Shown: positions 12,272 through 25,117, numbered from the stretch's first letter. The stretch is 64,000 bases of DNA from Dioscorea cayenensis subsp. rotundata (GCF_009730915.1 NC_052484.1:806001-870000), one strand, 5' to 3'. The notes: generated by a model not told the origin, from the letters alone. Numbers and translations: made by a program.

Positions 12272-12700
12272 CTAAACACCTCTGGCAAGCATCTCTTGAT
12301 ACTCTCCAAAAGACCTCTGTCTTTGAAGCCTCATCTCTTCCTTAAACTTAGCAATGAACATCTCTGCCTTCAAATCAACTTCATTAAAATTAACATCTCT
12401 AACAACAAACCCAGAAGATGATGAAGTCTCTGCTTGATAATTCAACACACTGCTTTTCTCCACCACCTTCTCTTTAACATGACATTCATCAACACCCATA
12501 ATTTCCGGCTGATTAAACAGTTCATCAACATACACAGGCCTAAAACTCAACTTACATGCATGAAAATCATTTCTTTTCGGAGAATTATCGATCATCGATC
12601 TCCGAACTCTTCCAATCTTCACTCTCATAAGTTTGCCTTTGAATCTCTTCCATGACTTCTTGCATGGAATAAAATTTCTTTTGAAGCTCAAACAAGACAT
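12272..12700 (-). CDS. DUF761 (cotton-fibre-protein-like) small protein
   Basis: A single-exon protein of 142 residues. The C-terminus VDLKAEMFIAKFKEEMRLQR then QRSFGEYQEMLARGV is the signature of the plant DUF761 family (pattern AE.FI.KF.E.MRLQRQ.S...Y.EMLARG). The N-terminal third is strongly basic (KSWKRFKGKLMRVKIGRVRR), followed by an acidic, Ser-rich linker. The biochemical function of the family is unknown. No signal peptide or membrane segment is evident. The start at 12700 is the first in-frame Met; a TATA-like stretch near 12770-12785 would give a leader of plausible length. An overlapping minus-strand frame starting at 12767 is not in phase with the DUF761 motif. Confidence 0.75.
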   Translation of the reverse strand: MSCLSFKRNFIPCKKSWKRFKGKLMRVKIGRVRRSMIDNSPKRNDFHACKLSFRPVYVDELFNQPEIMGVDECHVKEKVVEKSSVLNYQAETSSSSGFVVRDVNFNEVDLKAEMFIAKFKEEMRLQRQRSFGEYQEMLARGV

Positions 12701-12769
12701 GCTGACAAAGAGACAATGCAGCAGATGATTTTTGCTGGCTTGTTCTTCTGCTTTTAAAGATGTTCAAAT

Positions 12770-13985
12770 TATATAACTATATAAAGTAATGATCTAATAC
12801 CAAAAAAACAATCTTTCGGTGTGTGTAAAACTTAAGCTAAGTGTCTGACTTGCACTAGTCTTTCTTTTTATTGAATTAAAAAGTGCTTTAAAGAATAATT
12901 ATTTTGAAGAAACTAAGAAAGGAATCAAGTGAATGGTTGTTTAGTCTTATTAAATTTTAGTTTGGCTTTATTAAAAGGTACCTCACAAGTTGGGACAAAG
13001 ATTCTATGGTTGCTTGAAAGTTAAGAGAATTAAAGAATATGCTTTACTGGCTCCTTTCAGACTTATACTGTATCTATTTTATGGACTTTGTGTAGGCCCT
13101 GCTGAGCTCTTTACACTATGGATCCAATTCATATTTCATTTAAATGAATTATAATTTCATATGTGAACTAGATTTCGAATGTCGACAAATCACTCTACTT
13201 TATCAACAAAAAAAAAATCTAAACAAATCACATCAAAGATTTGCACGGACGAAGAATTAAAATCTCAAAAACTCAATCTACTCGTACCTTCATCTAGCAT
13301 GAGTTGAGATTTGAACCTTCTTCTTAACGGGGATATAAATATCCTACCAAAAACTCTAACGTAAATAGACATAGTGACTGATATTTTCTTTATATCTTTA
13401 TTTCTTTTTTTAAAAAATAAAATAAAGGTAAAAAAATTATTTTATAATTTTATAAAATTTGTGAATTATTTTTTAATGTAAAAGCATATAAGCAAATAAA
13501 AATATTTCATGGGGCTATATAAAAAAAATAATTTTTTGTGTTGGTATATTATAATATTAACAATTACTCACTTTTATAGGGGTTCTTTTTTTTTCAAAAA
13601 TTATTTGCCAACACCCCTTTTAAGTTTATTTTACTTGCCCACACGAAATAACTTTTACAATTTTTATTTAAATTAAAATAGTTATTAAGAAAGTGCAAAA
13701 CTGATTTTTTTCTAAAGAATTGTACATTCCTTTTTAAAAAAAATAAATTATAGATTTATTATTATTACCGGATAAAAATAGATAAGCTACAAATTTAATA
13801 AAAAAATAAATAGATCCATTTATTAAAAAAATTAAAAAAATTATAATTTATAATGTCTAATGATTTAGTTCAAAGTGGTCACTGCCCAGAGTTATTTTTT
13901 CTAAAAATTTAAAACTTCCGGGTTTTTAAGTAAATATCCTCCAATCGGATTCGGGTGATAATCTCTTACAAAACCCGACCCGTTT
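12770..13985. other. Intergenic region between the DUF761 and SEC24 genes
   Basis: This is a head-to-head gene spacer. It is very AT-rich from about 13380 to 13900 and becomes GC-richer at the SEC24 promoter and leader. No RNA gene or open frame of note was seen. Confidence 0.5.
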
Positions 13986-14033
13986 AAACTCTTTTAGTTT
14001 TCCCTCTCCTTCGCTTCTTCTCACTCGCGCGGG

Positions 14034-14060
14034 CTCTCTCTCTCTCTCTCTCTCTCTCTC
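14034..14060 (+). repeat. (CT)13 tract in the SEC24 leader or core promoter
   Basis: An uninterrupted CT run next to a GC-richer stretch (CGCGCGGG before, CCCCGCG after), at the presumed transcription start region of SEC24. Pyrimidine patches of this kind are common in plant core promoters and 5'UTRs. Confidence 0.8.
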
Positions 14061-14206
14061 GCTTCCCCGCGATTGATTAGGGTTTCCATTCAGAAGCTTG
14101 GTAATGGATTCTCCTCTGCGAGCATTTGCTCACTGATTAGGCTTTTGATCCACTTCCCATTGATCCTGGAAACGGTCTGTTCTTCAGATTCTAGCCGGCG
14201 ATCGAG

Positions 14207-15522
14207 GTAAAACGCACAATCAAACCCTAATTATTTGTCTTATTTCTTGCAATTTTATACTTGCATGTGTTTCCAATTCAGTCTTGATTATCTTCACTGC
14301 TTCATGCCATGCCGTGATCTTAAGGTGGGATAGATATTAGTGGACAACATTGATTAGCAGTGATAGATTTCATTGTTATTTCAGATTTACTTGCATTTTT
14401 GTAGATTCAATTGAGAACTGGTTGTTTTATGGATGATTTTGAAGTTCGCATGTCTTCAGTTCTAGTTCCTAATTCTGGAAACCATTGATGCTCTGTAATG
14501 TAGTGATTTTTATGCAAAGGTTTTTAGAGGAGGAGTGGTTATGTTAGAATAGTTGTTAAGTTTCCTAACAGGAATTTCATAGTGCAGGCTCAGTTTTCAA
14601 TTTGTAATATTTACTTTGATAGATTGAAAGTTACAATGGTGGGGATTTTGATGGCAGTCATTAGCACAAAATTTGTGTAATGAAGCTAGAAAAACTAGTG
14701 ATAGTGGGTGTTTTTTTCTGGAATGGTTTTTGCTACGGATATGAAAGCTTGGATAAATTAGTTAAAGTTGTGATTATCCTATTTAGATAAGTTAGATTCA
14801 AATTTTAGTTAAAGTTAAACTTTTATCCTGGTATGATATTTGAATATGATTGTAATGCTATAGGCATGTTGGCATGTTGCTTTATCATTTGTGTGTGGTA
14901 GAGTGTGGCTGTTGCCTCTCCACTTCCTTTCTCATATATTCTCAATAGTGCCGAATTTCATTTCTTTAAGGTACCAGCCAGAAATTGCAAAAACAAGTTA
15001 TTTTGCTTTCTCCTATTGCATTGTATTACTTAGAAATTTAGGATCCAAATAAGTGTATAATCACAATCCAATCTTGTAAGTATATTCTTAATTGGCTTAG
15101 TGAACCGTTGCATTCTTTAAAGTTGGAATCCCATGCAGATTTTTTTTTTTCTTTTTCTTGAGTTCTCAAGAAGCACTGGGGGATGCATGATGAGATATTT
15201 TAATTTCTATTCTGCCAAGCGTTATGAAAGAATTCGTTGCATATGTTTATTCAGTAGCAGCTGAAGTTGCTTTCTTGGTGATGTCTCCTATTTATGTTGA
15301 TCAACAGTAAATGCATTGGAAATCAAACTATTATTTGAATCTAATTCTTCGATAGATGCTTTGGAACTTTGCACATATACTTACTGCAAAGCATTTCTGT
15401 ATATTTTAGTGTAATGCTTAGTTCATATGTGTTGTGGATGAGATGGTTTTTTTTGTTCCTTATAATCTATCTTGTCATTTAAATTTCGGGCTGGCCGCTA
15501 ACTAACTAAATTTTTTTAGCAG
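14207..15522 (+). other. 5'UTR intron of SEC24 (inferred)
   Basis: A donor (ATCGAG then GTAAAA at 14207) and an acceptor (TTTTTTTAGCAG ending at 15522) bracket 1316 bases with no coding potential. The acceptor lies two bases before the SEC24 ATG. A leader intron here is inferred from the splice signals. No transcript evidence is available. Confidence 0.55.
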
Positions 15523-15524
15523 AA

Positions 15525-18500
15525 ATGCATCTTGTGGGTGAGGAAAGGAAAGCAAATCTTCCTGGACCGCCATCCATGGCTTTTCCTGCCGTTCCACAAA
15601 CTTTGACACCTTTTGTGTCAGATCCTGAGGCTGGGTTTGAATCATCTGCTCCTTCTGGAACTGCAACTCCATTTTTGTCTTCAGGGCCTGTGTCTGGTCC
15701 CAGGCCATTAGGTGTCTCTCAGGTCACAATGCAAACCTTTCCTTCTAGGCCTATGGCTGGGTATGAGATGTCAGAATATAGGATGCCATCTCCACCTCCA
15801 GCTGGTCCCTCTAGTACTCCCATGCCATCTTATCTGGCACAAGGTGCAAGCTCCTATCAGCAACTATCAACTCCTCCAGTTCTTCCAACTGCTCAAGCTG
15901 TACAACCCCTTCGTGGTCCACCTTTGGGTGCTCCTCCATTTCCTGCGCCTACTGGGTCTTTTCGGCCTCAAACCCAAATTTCATCAGTTCCAATAGGAGC
16001 CCCGCCTCAAATTGGAAATTCTTTACCACCTAGAGCTAATATGCCACTGCCAACGTCAGAGTCATCACTTGCACCACAAAAGCCATTTTTTCAGTCACCA
16101 TGGCCTGGGAACCCAAATGCATTTCCAAGCGGTAATGTTCCCCAGCCTCCTTTGGAGTCACAATTTCCTTCTCCTAGACCAGTTTCACAGTCTCCTTTGC
16201 AGGCTTATTCAGCTCCATATATGCCACTGCCCATGTCAGAGACATCACTTCCACCACATAAGCCATTTTCTCAGTCACCATGGCCTGGGAACCCAAATGC
16301 ATTTCCAAATGGTAATGTTCCCCAGCCTCCTTTGGAGTCACAATTTCCTTCTCCTAGACCAGTTTCACAGCCTCCTTTGCAGGCTTATTCAGCTCCATAT
16401 GAGCGACTGCCCATGTCAGAGACATCACTTCCACCACATAAGCCATTTTCTCAGTCACCATGGCCTGGGAATTCAAATGCATTTCCAAGCGGTAATGTTC
16501 CCCAGCCTCCTTTGGAGTCACAATTTACTTCTCCTAGACCAGTTTCACAGCCTCCTTTGCAGGCTTATTCAGCTCCTTATGTTTCTTCCCAAGCCCCTCC
16601 TTTGAATGCTCACCAAGGAAGTTATGTGCCACCTGCACCTTTGGGTTTTAATTCAAGAGAGCAAATGCAGTATTCCGGCACTGGACCTCAACTTGGAGGC
16701 ACCATTCAAGGTCTGCTTGAGGATTTCCAGTCATTATCTGTTGGCTCTTCTCCATGCATGCTTGATCAAGGAATAGATCCCGAATCACTGCCAAGGCCAT
16801 TGGATGTTGATCAAGAGCTTATTTCTATTCTTGAAAAATACCCTCTAAACTGCCACCCAAGATATCTAAGATTGACAACTCATGCAATACCAAGTTCACA
16901 ATCATTGCTTTCTAGGTGGCATTTGCCTCTTGGAGCAGTGGTTCATCCTTTAGCAGAAGCTCCAGATGGGGTTAGTAACACCATAATATGAGATTTGGTT
17001 CATGTTTATTCTCTTTTAACAAGTGTCTCTTAATATATTCATTTGACATTGCTTCTTCTGAATATTCAATTGTTTAGGAAGAAGTGCAGGTTGTCAATGT
17101 TGGTTGTGCTAGTGTTGTCAGATGCCGAAGATGTCAGACTTACGTAAATCCTTACGTGACATTTATGGATGCTGGACGGAAATGGTGGTGCAACCTTTGT
17201 TCTCTACTCAATGATGGTAGATGCTTTGCTGATTCTTTTTTCATGTGATTTCTAGCTGTTCATTTTTACATCCATTAATGTATTGAATTTTTTTTGCACT
17301 TTGGTACCTTAGGAAGTACCATTTTGTGTATTTAGTTTGTCTGGGTTTCCAATAGAACTTGTTTTCCAAATTTAGTTCAGAAGCACCACCATTAGCAATT
17401 TTAAGTATACAGCTGATGTCCTGATGTCCTGTTCAGCGAAAGGTTATCTGATGCATTGTTATTTGTGTGTATTGACCTCCGGTTTGTGATGTAGCCACAA
17501 GTAAAATGTGAAATTCTTGTCCTGAAAGCATATGATATACAGAAGCCTTGGATTGATAGGTCAAGCTGTGAACTCCCCTGCAATGAAAATTAGAGTATAC
17601 TATAATACTTATGGGCTTTATTCAATCTCTTTTTGATCTAAACCTGAAGTTTGCAGTAGTATATTGAGCATGTAGAGCAGTTGCTTAGTTTCAGGATGAG
17701 TATGTTATATTCAACCATACTTAGTAATTATAACTTGATATATGGATTTTATATTCATCTCTTCTTCTGTAATAAAATAACTCAATTGAAATATGTTATA
17801 TAGAGAGGACTGATCGGTGCTAGTATATTGTTTCCTAATTTCTGTAAGCTCTTTAAGTGCAGTTCCTATAGAGTATTTCTGTCCCTTGGATGCAAGTGGA
17901 AGAAGATGTGATGTAGATCAAAGACCTGAGCTTTCCAAGGGTAGTGTGGAATATGCTGCTCCAGCTGAATATATGCGTCGACCACCAATTCCTCCAATAT
18001 ATTTCTTTCTTATTGATGTGTCAGTAACTGCAGTCCAGAATGGTTTTCTTGAGGTAATTATATATTATTTTTTTATAGAGAAGTCCAATTATTCCCTTGC
18101 TGCTGCCTTAGTTTCCTTTTGGTTTTTATTAAGTTTTCAAGTGAAAAATCAATGCATTCAGTGTGTTTATCTTCTTATATATTCATTTTGGCATTCTTCT
18201 CCAGACTATAGCGACAACAATCAAATCTTGCCTTGATGGGTTTCCTGGCTCTCCTAGGACACTGATTGCCTTTCTAACTTTTGACAGCAGGTTACATTTC
18301 TACAGTTTGAAGGCATGTGATCTTCACTTGTAAACTTGTGTGTCTAACTTAAGTTCATATTATTGCATGCTTTTTAGTTGGCGATGGTTGCTGCTCTTTC
18401 CTTGGTTACTGAAATGCTTTATTTGCATGTTGCAGTCTTCTCTGTCCCAACCACAGATGATGGTGGTTTCAGATTTGGAAGATATATTTCTTCCTATGCA

Positions 18501-21500
18501 TGATGATCTTCTTGTCAATTTAGCTGATTCAAGAACTGCCATTGATAATCTTTTGGATAGCTTGCCCAGTATGTTTCAACACACTGTAGATGTAGAATCT
18601 GCTTTGGGACCTGCTCTCATGGCAGCACACATGATTATGGTATCTTTTTGCCACATTACTGGATTTTTCTATCCTCATTGAATTTGCGATAAACTTGCGT
18701 GAAAAGTTTAACATCTTATCTGACAGCGTCAACTTGGAGGAAAGTTGCTCGTCTTTCAGAATACATTACCTTCTCTTGGTGTTGGCCGGCTAAGGTTACG
18801 TGGCAATGACCTTTGTATCCACGGGACAGATAAAGAACATACCTTAAGAGTTCCTGAAGAGCCCTTCTATAAGCAGATGGCTGCTGAATTCACAAAGAAT
18901 CATATCGCTGTGGACATATATGCTTTCAGTGACAAGTACTCTGATATAGCTTCTCTAGGTGCCAATGCAGCACGACATACTAGATATGCTTTTTGATAGC
19001 ATTTACGTTGCTTTTGCTTATTTTGCTCCTCTGGTTGTGCAGGATCTCTTGCCAAATACACTGGTGGACAGGTTTATTATTATCCATCATTTCAGGTAAC
19101 AATTCATGGACAGAAACTCAGATATGAGTTGACCAGGAACCTAACCAGGGAGACTGCTTGGGAAGCTGTCATGCGTATTAGATGTGGAAAAGGTTTTTGT
19201 TGATATAATTACTGCCTTTTGTTTCTGTTCTTTATTGGGCTTTTCTTCTGTACATCTCTTTTTTCGCTAAAGAGCTATTTTTTATTTGGGTTGCTTTCCA
19301 GGGCTGCGGTTCACAACTTATCATGGTCATTTTATGGTAAGATCAACGGATTTTCTAGACCTCCCAGCTGTGGATTGTGACAAAGCCTTTGCGATGCAAT
19401 TTTCTTTGGATGAAACACTGATAACAGAACAGACCATATATTTTCAAGTAGCCCTCCTGTATCCTTCATTTTCTTGTTTCTTGCATGGCTGTTTTGGTTT
19501 TTACTTTCTTTTCACATGTGAACTATTCAATAAATTACTGTAATGTGTTAGTGCTATTCTGAATTTGCATCATGATTCAATTTTTAATTACTTTGAAATG
19601 TTATGTTAAATTTATGAATACATGTGCATTATGGAAGTAGTCTTTACTCTTAAGATTGCATTTCTTCTACCATTAAACTTGAAACTATTCTAACGTAATC
19701 TGAAAGTTCTAACAAAAGTTCACGGGGCATGAGGTTGTCCTGCAATATAAAAATGCTTGGATGTAAAACATCTGGATAGTGAATTCAAATGTTTGTAAAT
19801 ATTGACAATGTAAAATATCTAGATAGTGAATTCAAATGCTTGTAAATATTAGTTTGGATCAATATGTTATGTCATACTTGTGTGAGTAATCATTACCATG
19901 TTACCTTAACAAGAATTAGATATACTTCATCCTCTGGTGAAAGACGCATTAGAGTTCATACAGCAGCTGCACCAGTTGTGTCAGATCTTGGGGAGATGTA
20001 CCGCCAGGCTGACTCTGGAGCCATTGTATCTATGATGAGCAAGCTTGGTAACCTCAGTCTTCTTTACATTGTTTTCTTTTGGATACATCTAATTTATTTC
20101 AGGAATCACTTGATTTTTTTTTGTTTAATATAATGATGCAATGAATCTGCAGCAATTGAGAAAACTCTTTCTGGCAAGCTTGAGGATGCCCGCCAGTTTT
20201 TACAGTTGAAATTAATGAGAAGTCTCAGAGAATACAGAAACCTTTATGTTGTGCAACATAGGTTAGGCGGGAGGCTGATATATCCGGAGTCTTTAAAATA
20301 TTTGGCGTTATACATATTGTCTCTATGCAAGACCCTTGCTCTTCGTGGGGGATATGTTGAGGCTTCACTAGATGAACACTGTGCTGCTGGATACAGTTTG
20401 ATGATTTTACCGATTGGAGGGATGCTTAAGCTTCTATATCCAACGTTGGTTAGGATAGATGAGATCCTTTTGAAGGTAATTAACCTTTATTTAATTTTAC
20501 TTATAAGCATAGTCAAGAACATAGAGTTTTTAGACTTGATATTTATGTGGCAAGGTGAAAATTTTAGAGACGTGAATTCGGTTCTTAAGATATTCTTTTG
20601 AGTTTCATGCTTGTACATCAAATGGCTTACTTTCGGTTTGCAGGCCCCAGATAACTCTGAATTGTTGAACGAATTGAAACCATTACCCTTGACAAAAGAG
20701 AGTTTAGATGCTGGAGGATTATATCTTTATAATGATGGATTCAGCCTAATTCTTTGGTGTGGCAGAATGCTATCTGCTGACATTGTGAAAAACATACTTG
20801 GAATCGACTTTTCTACCTCCCCAGATTTATCAAAGGTATTCCTCCTTTCTTTCCTGGACTATAAAATTTGTGTTTAAAATCATGCTTCTTGATAAGATTT
20901 TCATCAGTATTTCTAATACTTGAGTTTCTATAATGACCAGAGCAAATTGCTAGTTTTTCTTTTTTCCAGAGACAATTTATTGATTATTTGAGATACTATC
21001 TAACATAAATCATAGTTAATGCAACCTTGGATTTTGGTTTACTTGACGTTTTCTGCTCTATTGAGTCACAGAAACATATATTATTATTACTACATGTACT
21101 TGTATCCATACATAGTGTCTCAATCTGGGTTTTATTTTTTATTTTTTTGGCTCAGTGCATTTTTGGTCTTCAAATTATATCTGAAAATTCATTTTGATAC
21201 CTGAAAACCAACTTTTTCTATTTTATGTTAACTTAGTAGGGACAAGAACTGCTCACTTTTTACTGGTTTTTCTATTCTTAGTTCAATGACCAAAATGAAC
21301 ATGTTTTGGGTTAAAGGATCAAAATAAATACAGAATATAGTTCAAGGATCAGAAGTGCACTCTCACCGTACATTTTTAATCTACACAGTAATCTCCATGT
21401 AGACATGGACATGGTTTGATTTCTTAGCACTTGCATATTTTGTTTTGTTGAGTTGCAGGTTACATTGTTTGAGCATGATAACGAGGTTGCTCGAAAATTA

Positions 21501-21692
21501 ACAAGCATGCTGACAAAGATAAGAAAGAACCATCATTCCAACTATCAATTATGCCATATTGTAAGACAAGACGAGCAACCGAGAGAAACCTCGTTGCTTC
21601 TCTCCAACCTCGTCGAAGATCAGACAGCCGGAACCTTCAGTTACAGAGACTGGATGTTGCAAATGTTCCTTCAAACACAACAAATTTCTTGA
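15525..21692 (+). CDS. SEC24: COPII coat cargo adaptor SEC24 (SEC24A/B-like)
   Basis: SEC24 pairs with SEC23 in the inner COPII coat and selects cargo for ER-to-Golgi vesicles. Twelve coding exons: 15525-16970, 17078-17216, 17863-18053, 18205-18312, 18436-18639, 18727-18958, 19043-19192, 19302-19458, 19920-20047, 20153-20475, 20644-20835 and 21459-21692. All phases agree, giving about 1167 residues, somewhat longer than the roughly 1040-1100 I recall for Arabidopsis paralogues. Residues 1-390 are Pro/Ser/Gln-rich and include three 60-residue repeats. A zinc finger follows (C498-x2-C501 ... C520-x2-C523), then the trunk ([11 protein letters not shown]), beta-sandwich, helical region ([19 protein letters not shown]) and the C-terminal gelsolin-like domain ([15 protein letters not shown]). 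The sequence resembles plant SEC24A/B more than SEC24C. The fourth intron begins with GC. The ATG at 15525 fits the family N-terminus. Confidence 0.93.
16041..16580 (+). repeat. Three in-frame 180-bp tandem repeats inside SEC24 exon 1
   Basis: Units 16041-16220, 16221-16400 and 16401-16580 align without gaps. By eye, units 1 and 2 differ at about 9 positions and units 2 and 3 at about 8. Each encodes 60 residues running from [14 protein letters not shown] through [13 protein letters not shown] to PLQAYSAPY. Because 180 is a multiple of three, the reading frame is kept. Confidence 0.95.
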
Positions 21693-22560
21693 AGCTATAA
21701 TAGAAAGAAAAAAAACAAAAAAAGCAAAAGACCACATTTTTTTTCTTGTTTACACTGGCATTGTGTTCTCCAAGTTTTGTCCAAGTAAATACTTGATCAT
21801 AGTATATTTTTTGGGGTTCAAAGTCATGCCAGCAACTAAGTCTTACCAATATGAGACTTGAGTTTCACTTATAGCTTGGTGTGCATTCTCATTATTTATT
21901 TATTTATTTATTTTAGATAATTATTTTAGCTAAGGCTTCTCCATGATCATTAGTTTCCTCAATTGTTAGATATATAGAAGCAGTTTCAGAGACATTTACA
22001 ATTTTTCTCGTTCATTTTATTTTATTTCTGTTATTCAAACTTCTCCAATATTTTAATTTATGCTGAGCTAATTTTTTTTTTTTTTTGGTTTAATAAAAGT
22101 CAATGGTAAATAATAATAATAATATATTTAGCCCACCAATTTCTTCAAAAGAAAAGTAGAAGAAGACCTTGAAAATTTTCATAATTAACTTTAAAAATTT
22201 ATTATTCAATGTATATATATATTTTTCCTATTCCAATTTATTTAAATATCTTCATTAATAGAGGTATGTTTTACATTTTCAAATCTTACAATTCTAAATT
22301 AACACCTCTTTTTTTTTTAAAAAAAAAAAGTCAATTACAGTGCCCATGTTTAATGTTTTCTTGTCCACATCTTTCAAAAATAAATAAATAAATAAATAAA
22401 TAAAAATCAAAGAGAAGCTTCTTCCTTCCCTGAAAAGTCGTTACACGTTTGTTAAGTCTTGGCCGTTTACCCGCCCAAATCTTACCAATTTATATCTTCA
22501 ATTTCCAAAACCACGCGATTTCCCCAATCCACAATCAACCCTTCTTCTTCTCCTCCTCTT
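21693..22560. other. SEC24 3' region and XBAT35 promoter
   Basis: This is the spacer between two genes on the same strand. It includes the SEC24 3'UTR and AT-rich tracts, then pyrimidine-rich sequence from about 22540 that probably starts the next leader. No other gene was seen. Confidence 0.5.
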
Positions 22561-22573
22561 CCTCAATCCAAAC

Positions 22574-22585
22574 ATGAATCCCTAA
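22574..22585 (+). promoter_or_regulatory. Minimal upstream ORF in the XBAT35 leader
   Basis: ATG AAT CCC TAA lies 125 bases upstream of the main ATG in the presumed 5'UTR. It is a three-codon upstream frame that could modestly reduce translation if the transcript begins upstream of it, which is not known. Confidence 0.3.
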
Positions 22586-22709
22586 TCCAAAGCTCGGATT
22601 TTTAGGGTCCCTCACCCTCTTAAATCCCCAATTTTGTTTCAAAGATCCAATTTTGGGCTTTTTCCGTTTTTGTTAAACCCTTTTTTTTCCAATATCCTAG
22701 GGTTTCTTA

Positions 22710-25117
22710 ATGGGTGCTCATCAATCTAGGGATCAAGCTCTCTATAATCATGCCAAATGCGGCAATGTCGCAGGGATCAAGGCACTCCGCCAGCATGGCG
22801 CTGGCCTTGAGGTAATTGAATTCATCCTTTTCATTCTTAAACTTTTATTTTTTTTATTTTTTTTTTCTGTGAAAAATTTAGAGATTGGGATTGATTGATA
22901 TATCTGTGCGACTGTGTATTAGTGGGTTGATAAAGAGAGGAGAACTCCATTGATTTTGGCTTGCATGCGTTCAGATCTCTTGCCTGTTGCTAAGGTTTTG
23001 ATTGAACTTGGTGCCAATGTTAATGCTTATCGTCCTGGTGAGAAGTTCTAATCTTTAAATCTCTGTTGAATTATGATACTGTTTATATTTCAGTAATTCA
23101 ATATAGAAATCAGATTTGAAACAAAATCAATGCTAATTATGGTTCAAGCCATAGCCAATGTATATAGAAGATGTTTGTCATTTTTGTTGCATTTGCATTA
23201 TTAGTATCTTATTCTAGCTTCGATATAAAACATTTAGCCATAGTCAATGTGTACAATTTAAATCCAATTTCAATATGGAGTTGAAAGTGAGTGCTATTTA
23301 GTTATGATGATTGAATCGGATTGATTTAATTTAGAGAATTCAACTCAAGTAGTAGAGATGTCATGCTTGCTTTTGTTGCATAGGTTCTCAAGGTGGGACT
23401 CCTTTGCATTATGCCGCAAAAAGAGGCCTTGTTCAGACCGTTGAACTCCTTCTTTCTCGTGGAGGTATACCTTGTCGATTGTTTTATCAGTAACAAAGGT
23501 TTATTAGCTATCGATTTGTTCCGTTAATGAATTTTCCCTTGTTAAACACCATAGCGAACCCATTATTGATGAACGATGATCACAAGACTGCACTTGATTT
23601 AGCCAGAGCAAACGGGCACTTAAATATAGTTCGCTCCATTGAGGTATATACTTTTTGCTATTAGTAATCATGTGTTAATTAGCTGTGAACCAAAATCAAT
23701 TTTCATTCTTTATAAATAATTGACATCCAGAATTCCATCTGTCTCTTCTCTGGATGGTTGCGGGAGTTGCATGGACCAAGCATCTTAGAAGCATTGATTC
23801 CCCATTGGGTATCAAGGAAACTGTATGTGCACTTTGAATTAGTTCATTCTTGCTCTTTTTCTTTTCCATCTCGGCATCATTTGGTTGAATACTTTTACCT
23901 GAACCATCCTTTTCTTTTCCCAACAGGTGGGCTGTGGTTCTTTCCATTTAGTTCTCCTATTCCTACGAATCCTCCAAGGTTCTACCTGGCATTATACTCT
24001 GGTCTCCAGGTACATTGATGAAGCAAAAGGTTATTGTCCTAATTTTGCAGTTATATAATTTTCCCTGATAATGCCAATGATGTTCTAGATAATTCTTGCA
24101 GTGACTCTATTTATATCTCTTATAAAGTGAATTCGACAGTATGTTCTTATGTTTTAAAATTTTGTTTTCATTTTTTCCAAAAAGGTTGCTAAGCCACGTA
24201 CCACTGTTGCACTCTGGAAATGCCAGATCGATGAGCCAAGATTCACTCAACCAGATCCTACAATGCTTATCGAATGTGTGGCCGGAAGTGGGTTTTCTGC
24301 TAATCCTCATGCATTTATCTCCATCATAGCTTGATACATTTTTTATATAATGAAAATGTTCATATTTAGAAAATTTATCATGCTTGACTCTCATTGCTAT
24401 TTTATATGCAGAGCTGAAGTTTAGGCTCTCGTCTGGAGTTGAAGGCGATCGGCAACAATTGCTGTTGTTTTACAATGCATGCAGAGGGATTCCTCGCGTA
24501 ATTTCCACACTTTTTTCTCTTAATAAACACTTCTAATGTTTTCATGCTAAAATTCTATCACCATTTTCCTTTTGCAGACCAGCATTAATGTTCCGGCACC
24601 CCCTGTTATCTCTGTTGCTCCAATGCCGACCACCGCACAAATCAATCCACAACCATCGAGTACACTGCCGAGTACACTGCCAACAAGTACAACCCCTACC
24701 CGGGAAGATGAAGAAATATCAATGGCGATACACGCATCCATTCAATCGGCAATGGCAGAAGGAGTAGTGCCAATTTCCGATACATTGCCACCATTGTCAC
24801 CCTCATCTGTTCCGTCCGCTCCTCCGATCAATTCTACTGTCTTTTACAACAATTCTATTAACTATCCATCAGTAGATTCACACCCGACGAACGTAAATGC
24901 GTCCCCGCTCGATACAAGACCCGATATTATTAGTAATACTAGTAACTCTTCGAGTTCGTGTGTGATATGTTTAGATGGTCCAGTTGAGGGAGCATGCATT
25001 CCATGTGGGCACATGGCCGGTTGCATGTCTTGTTTGAATGAGATCAAAGCAAAGCAATGGGGATGCCCAATTTGCCGAACTCAAATTCAGCAGGTGATTA
25101 AACTCTATGCTGTTTAA
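22710..25117 (+). CDS. XBAT35: XBAT35-like ankyrin-repeat RING E3 ubiquitin ligase
   Basis: A plant RING-type E3 with N-terminal ankyrin repeats; the Arabidopsis relatives XBAT34/35 act in ethylene and stress responses. Exons: 22710-22811, 22923-23037, 23384-23464, 23555-23643, 23731-23822, about 23927 or 23952 to 24009, 24185-24287, 24412-24497 and 24578-25117; roughly 420 residues. The N-terminus is MGAHQSRDQALYNHAKCGNV, a possible myristoylation context. Ankyrin motifs are RRTPLILACMRSDLLPVAKV, GGTPLHYAAKRGL and KTALDLARANGHL. A linker with ICLFSGWLRELHGP typical of XBAT34/35 follows, then a Ser/Thr/Pro-rich stretch and a C-terminal RING (CVICLDGPVEGACIPCGH, MAGCMSCL, CPICRTQI). In exon 6 the expected reading WAVVLPF is broken by one extra T (stop at 23949-23951). 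An acceptor ending at 23951 would restore the frame but drop those residues. Confidence 0.88.

Noticed and set aside
16012..16605. 197-codon open frame in another frame of SEC24 exon 1
   Set aside because: It overlaps the real SEC24 frame and stays open only because the 180-base repeat is a multiple of three and has biased Pro/Ser codons. Its His/Leu/Phe-rich translation is a shadow.
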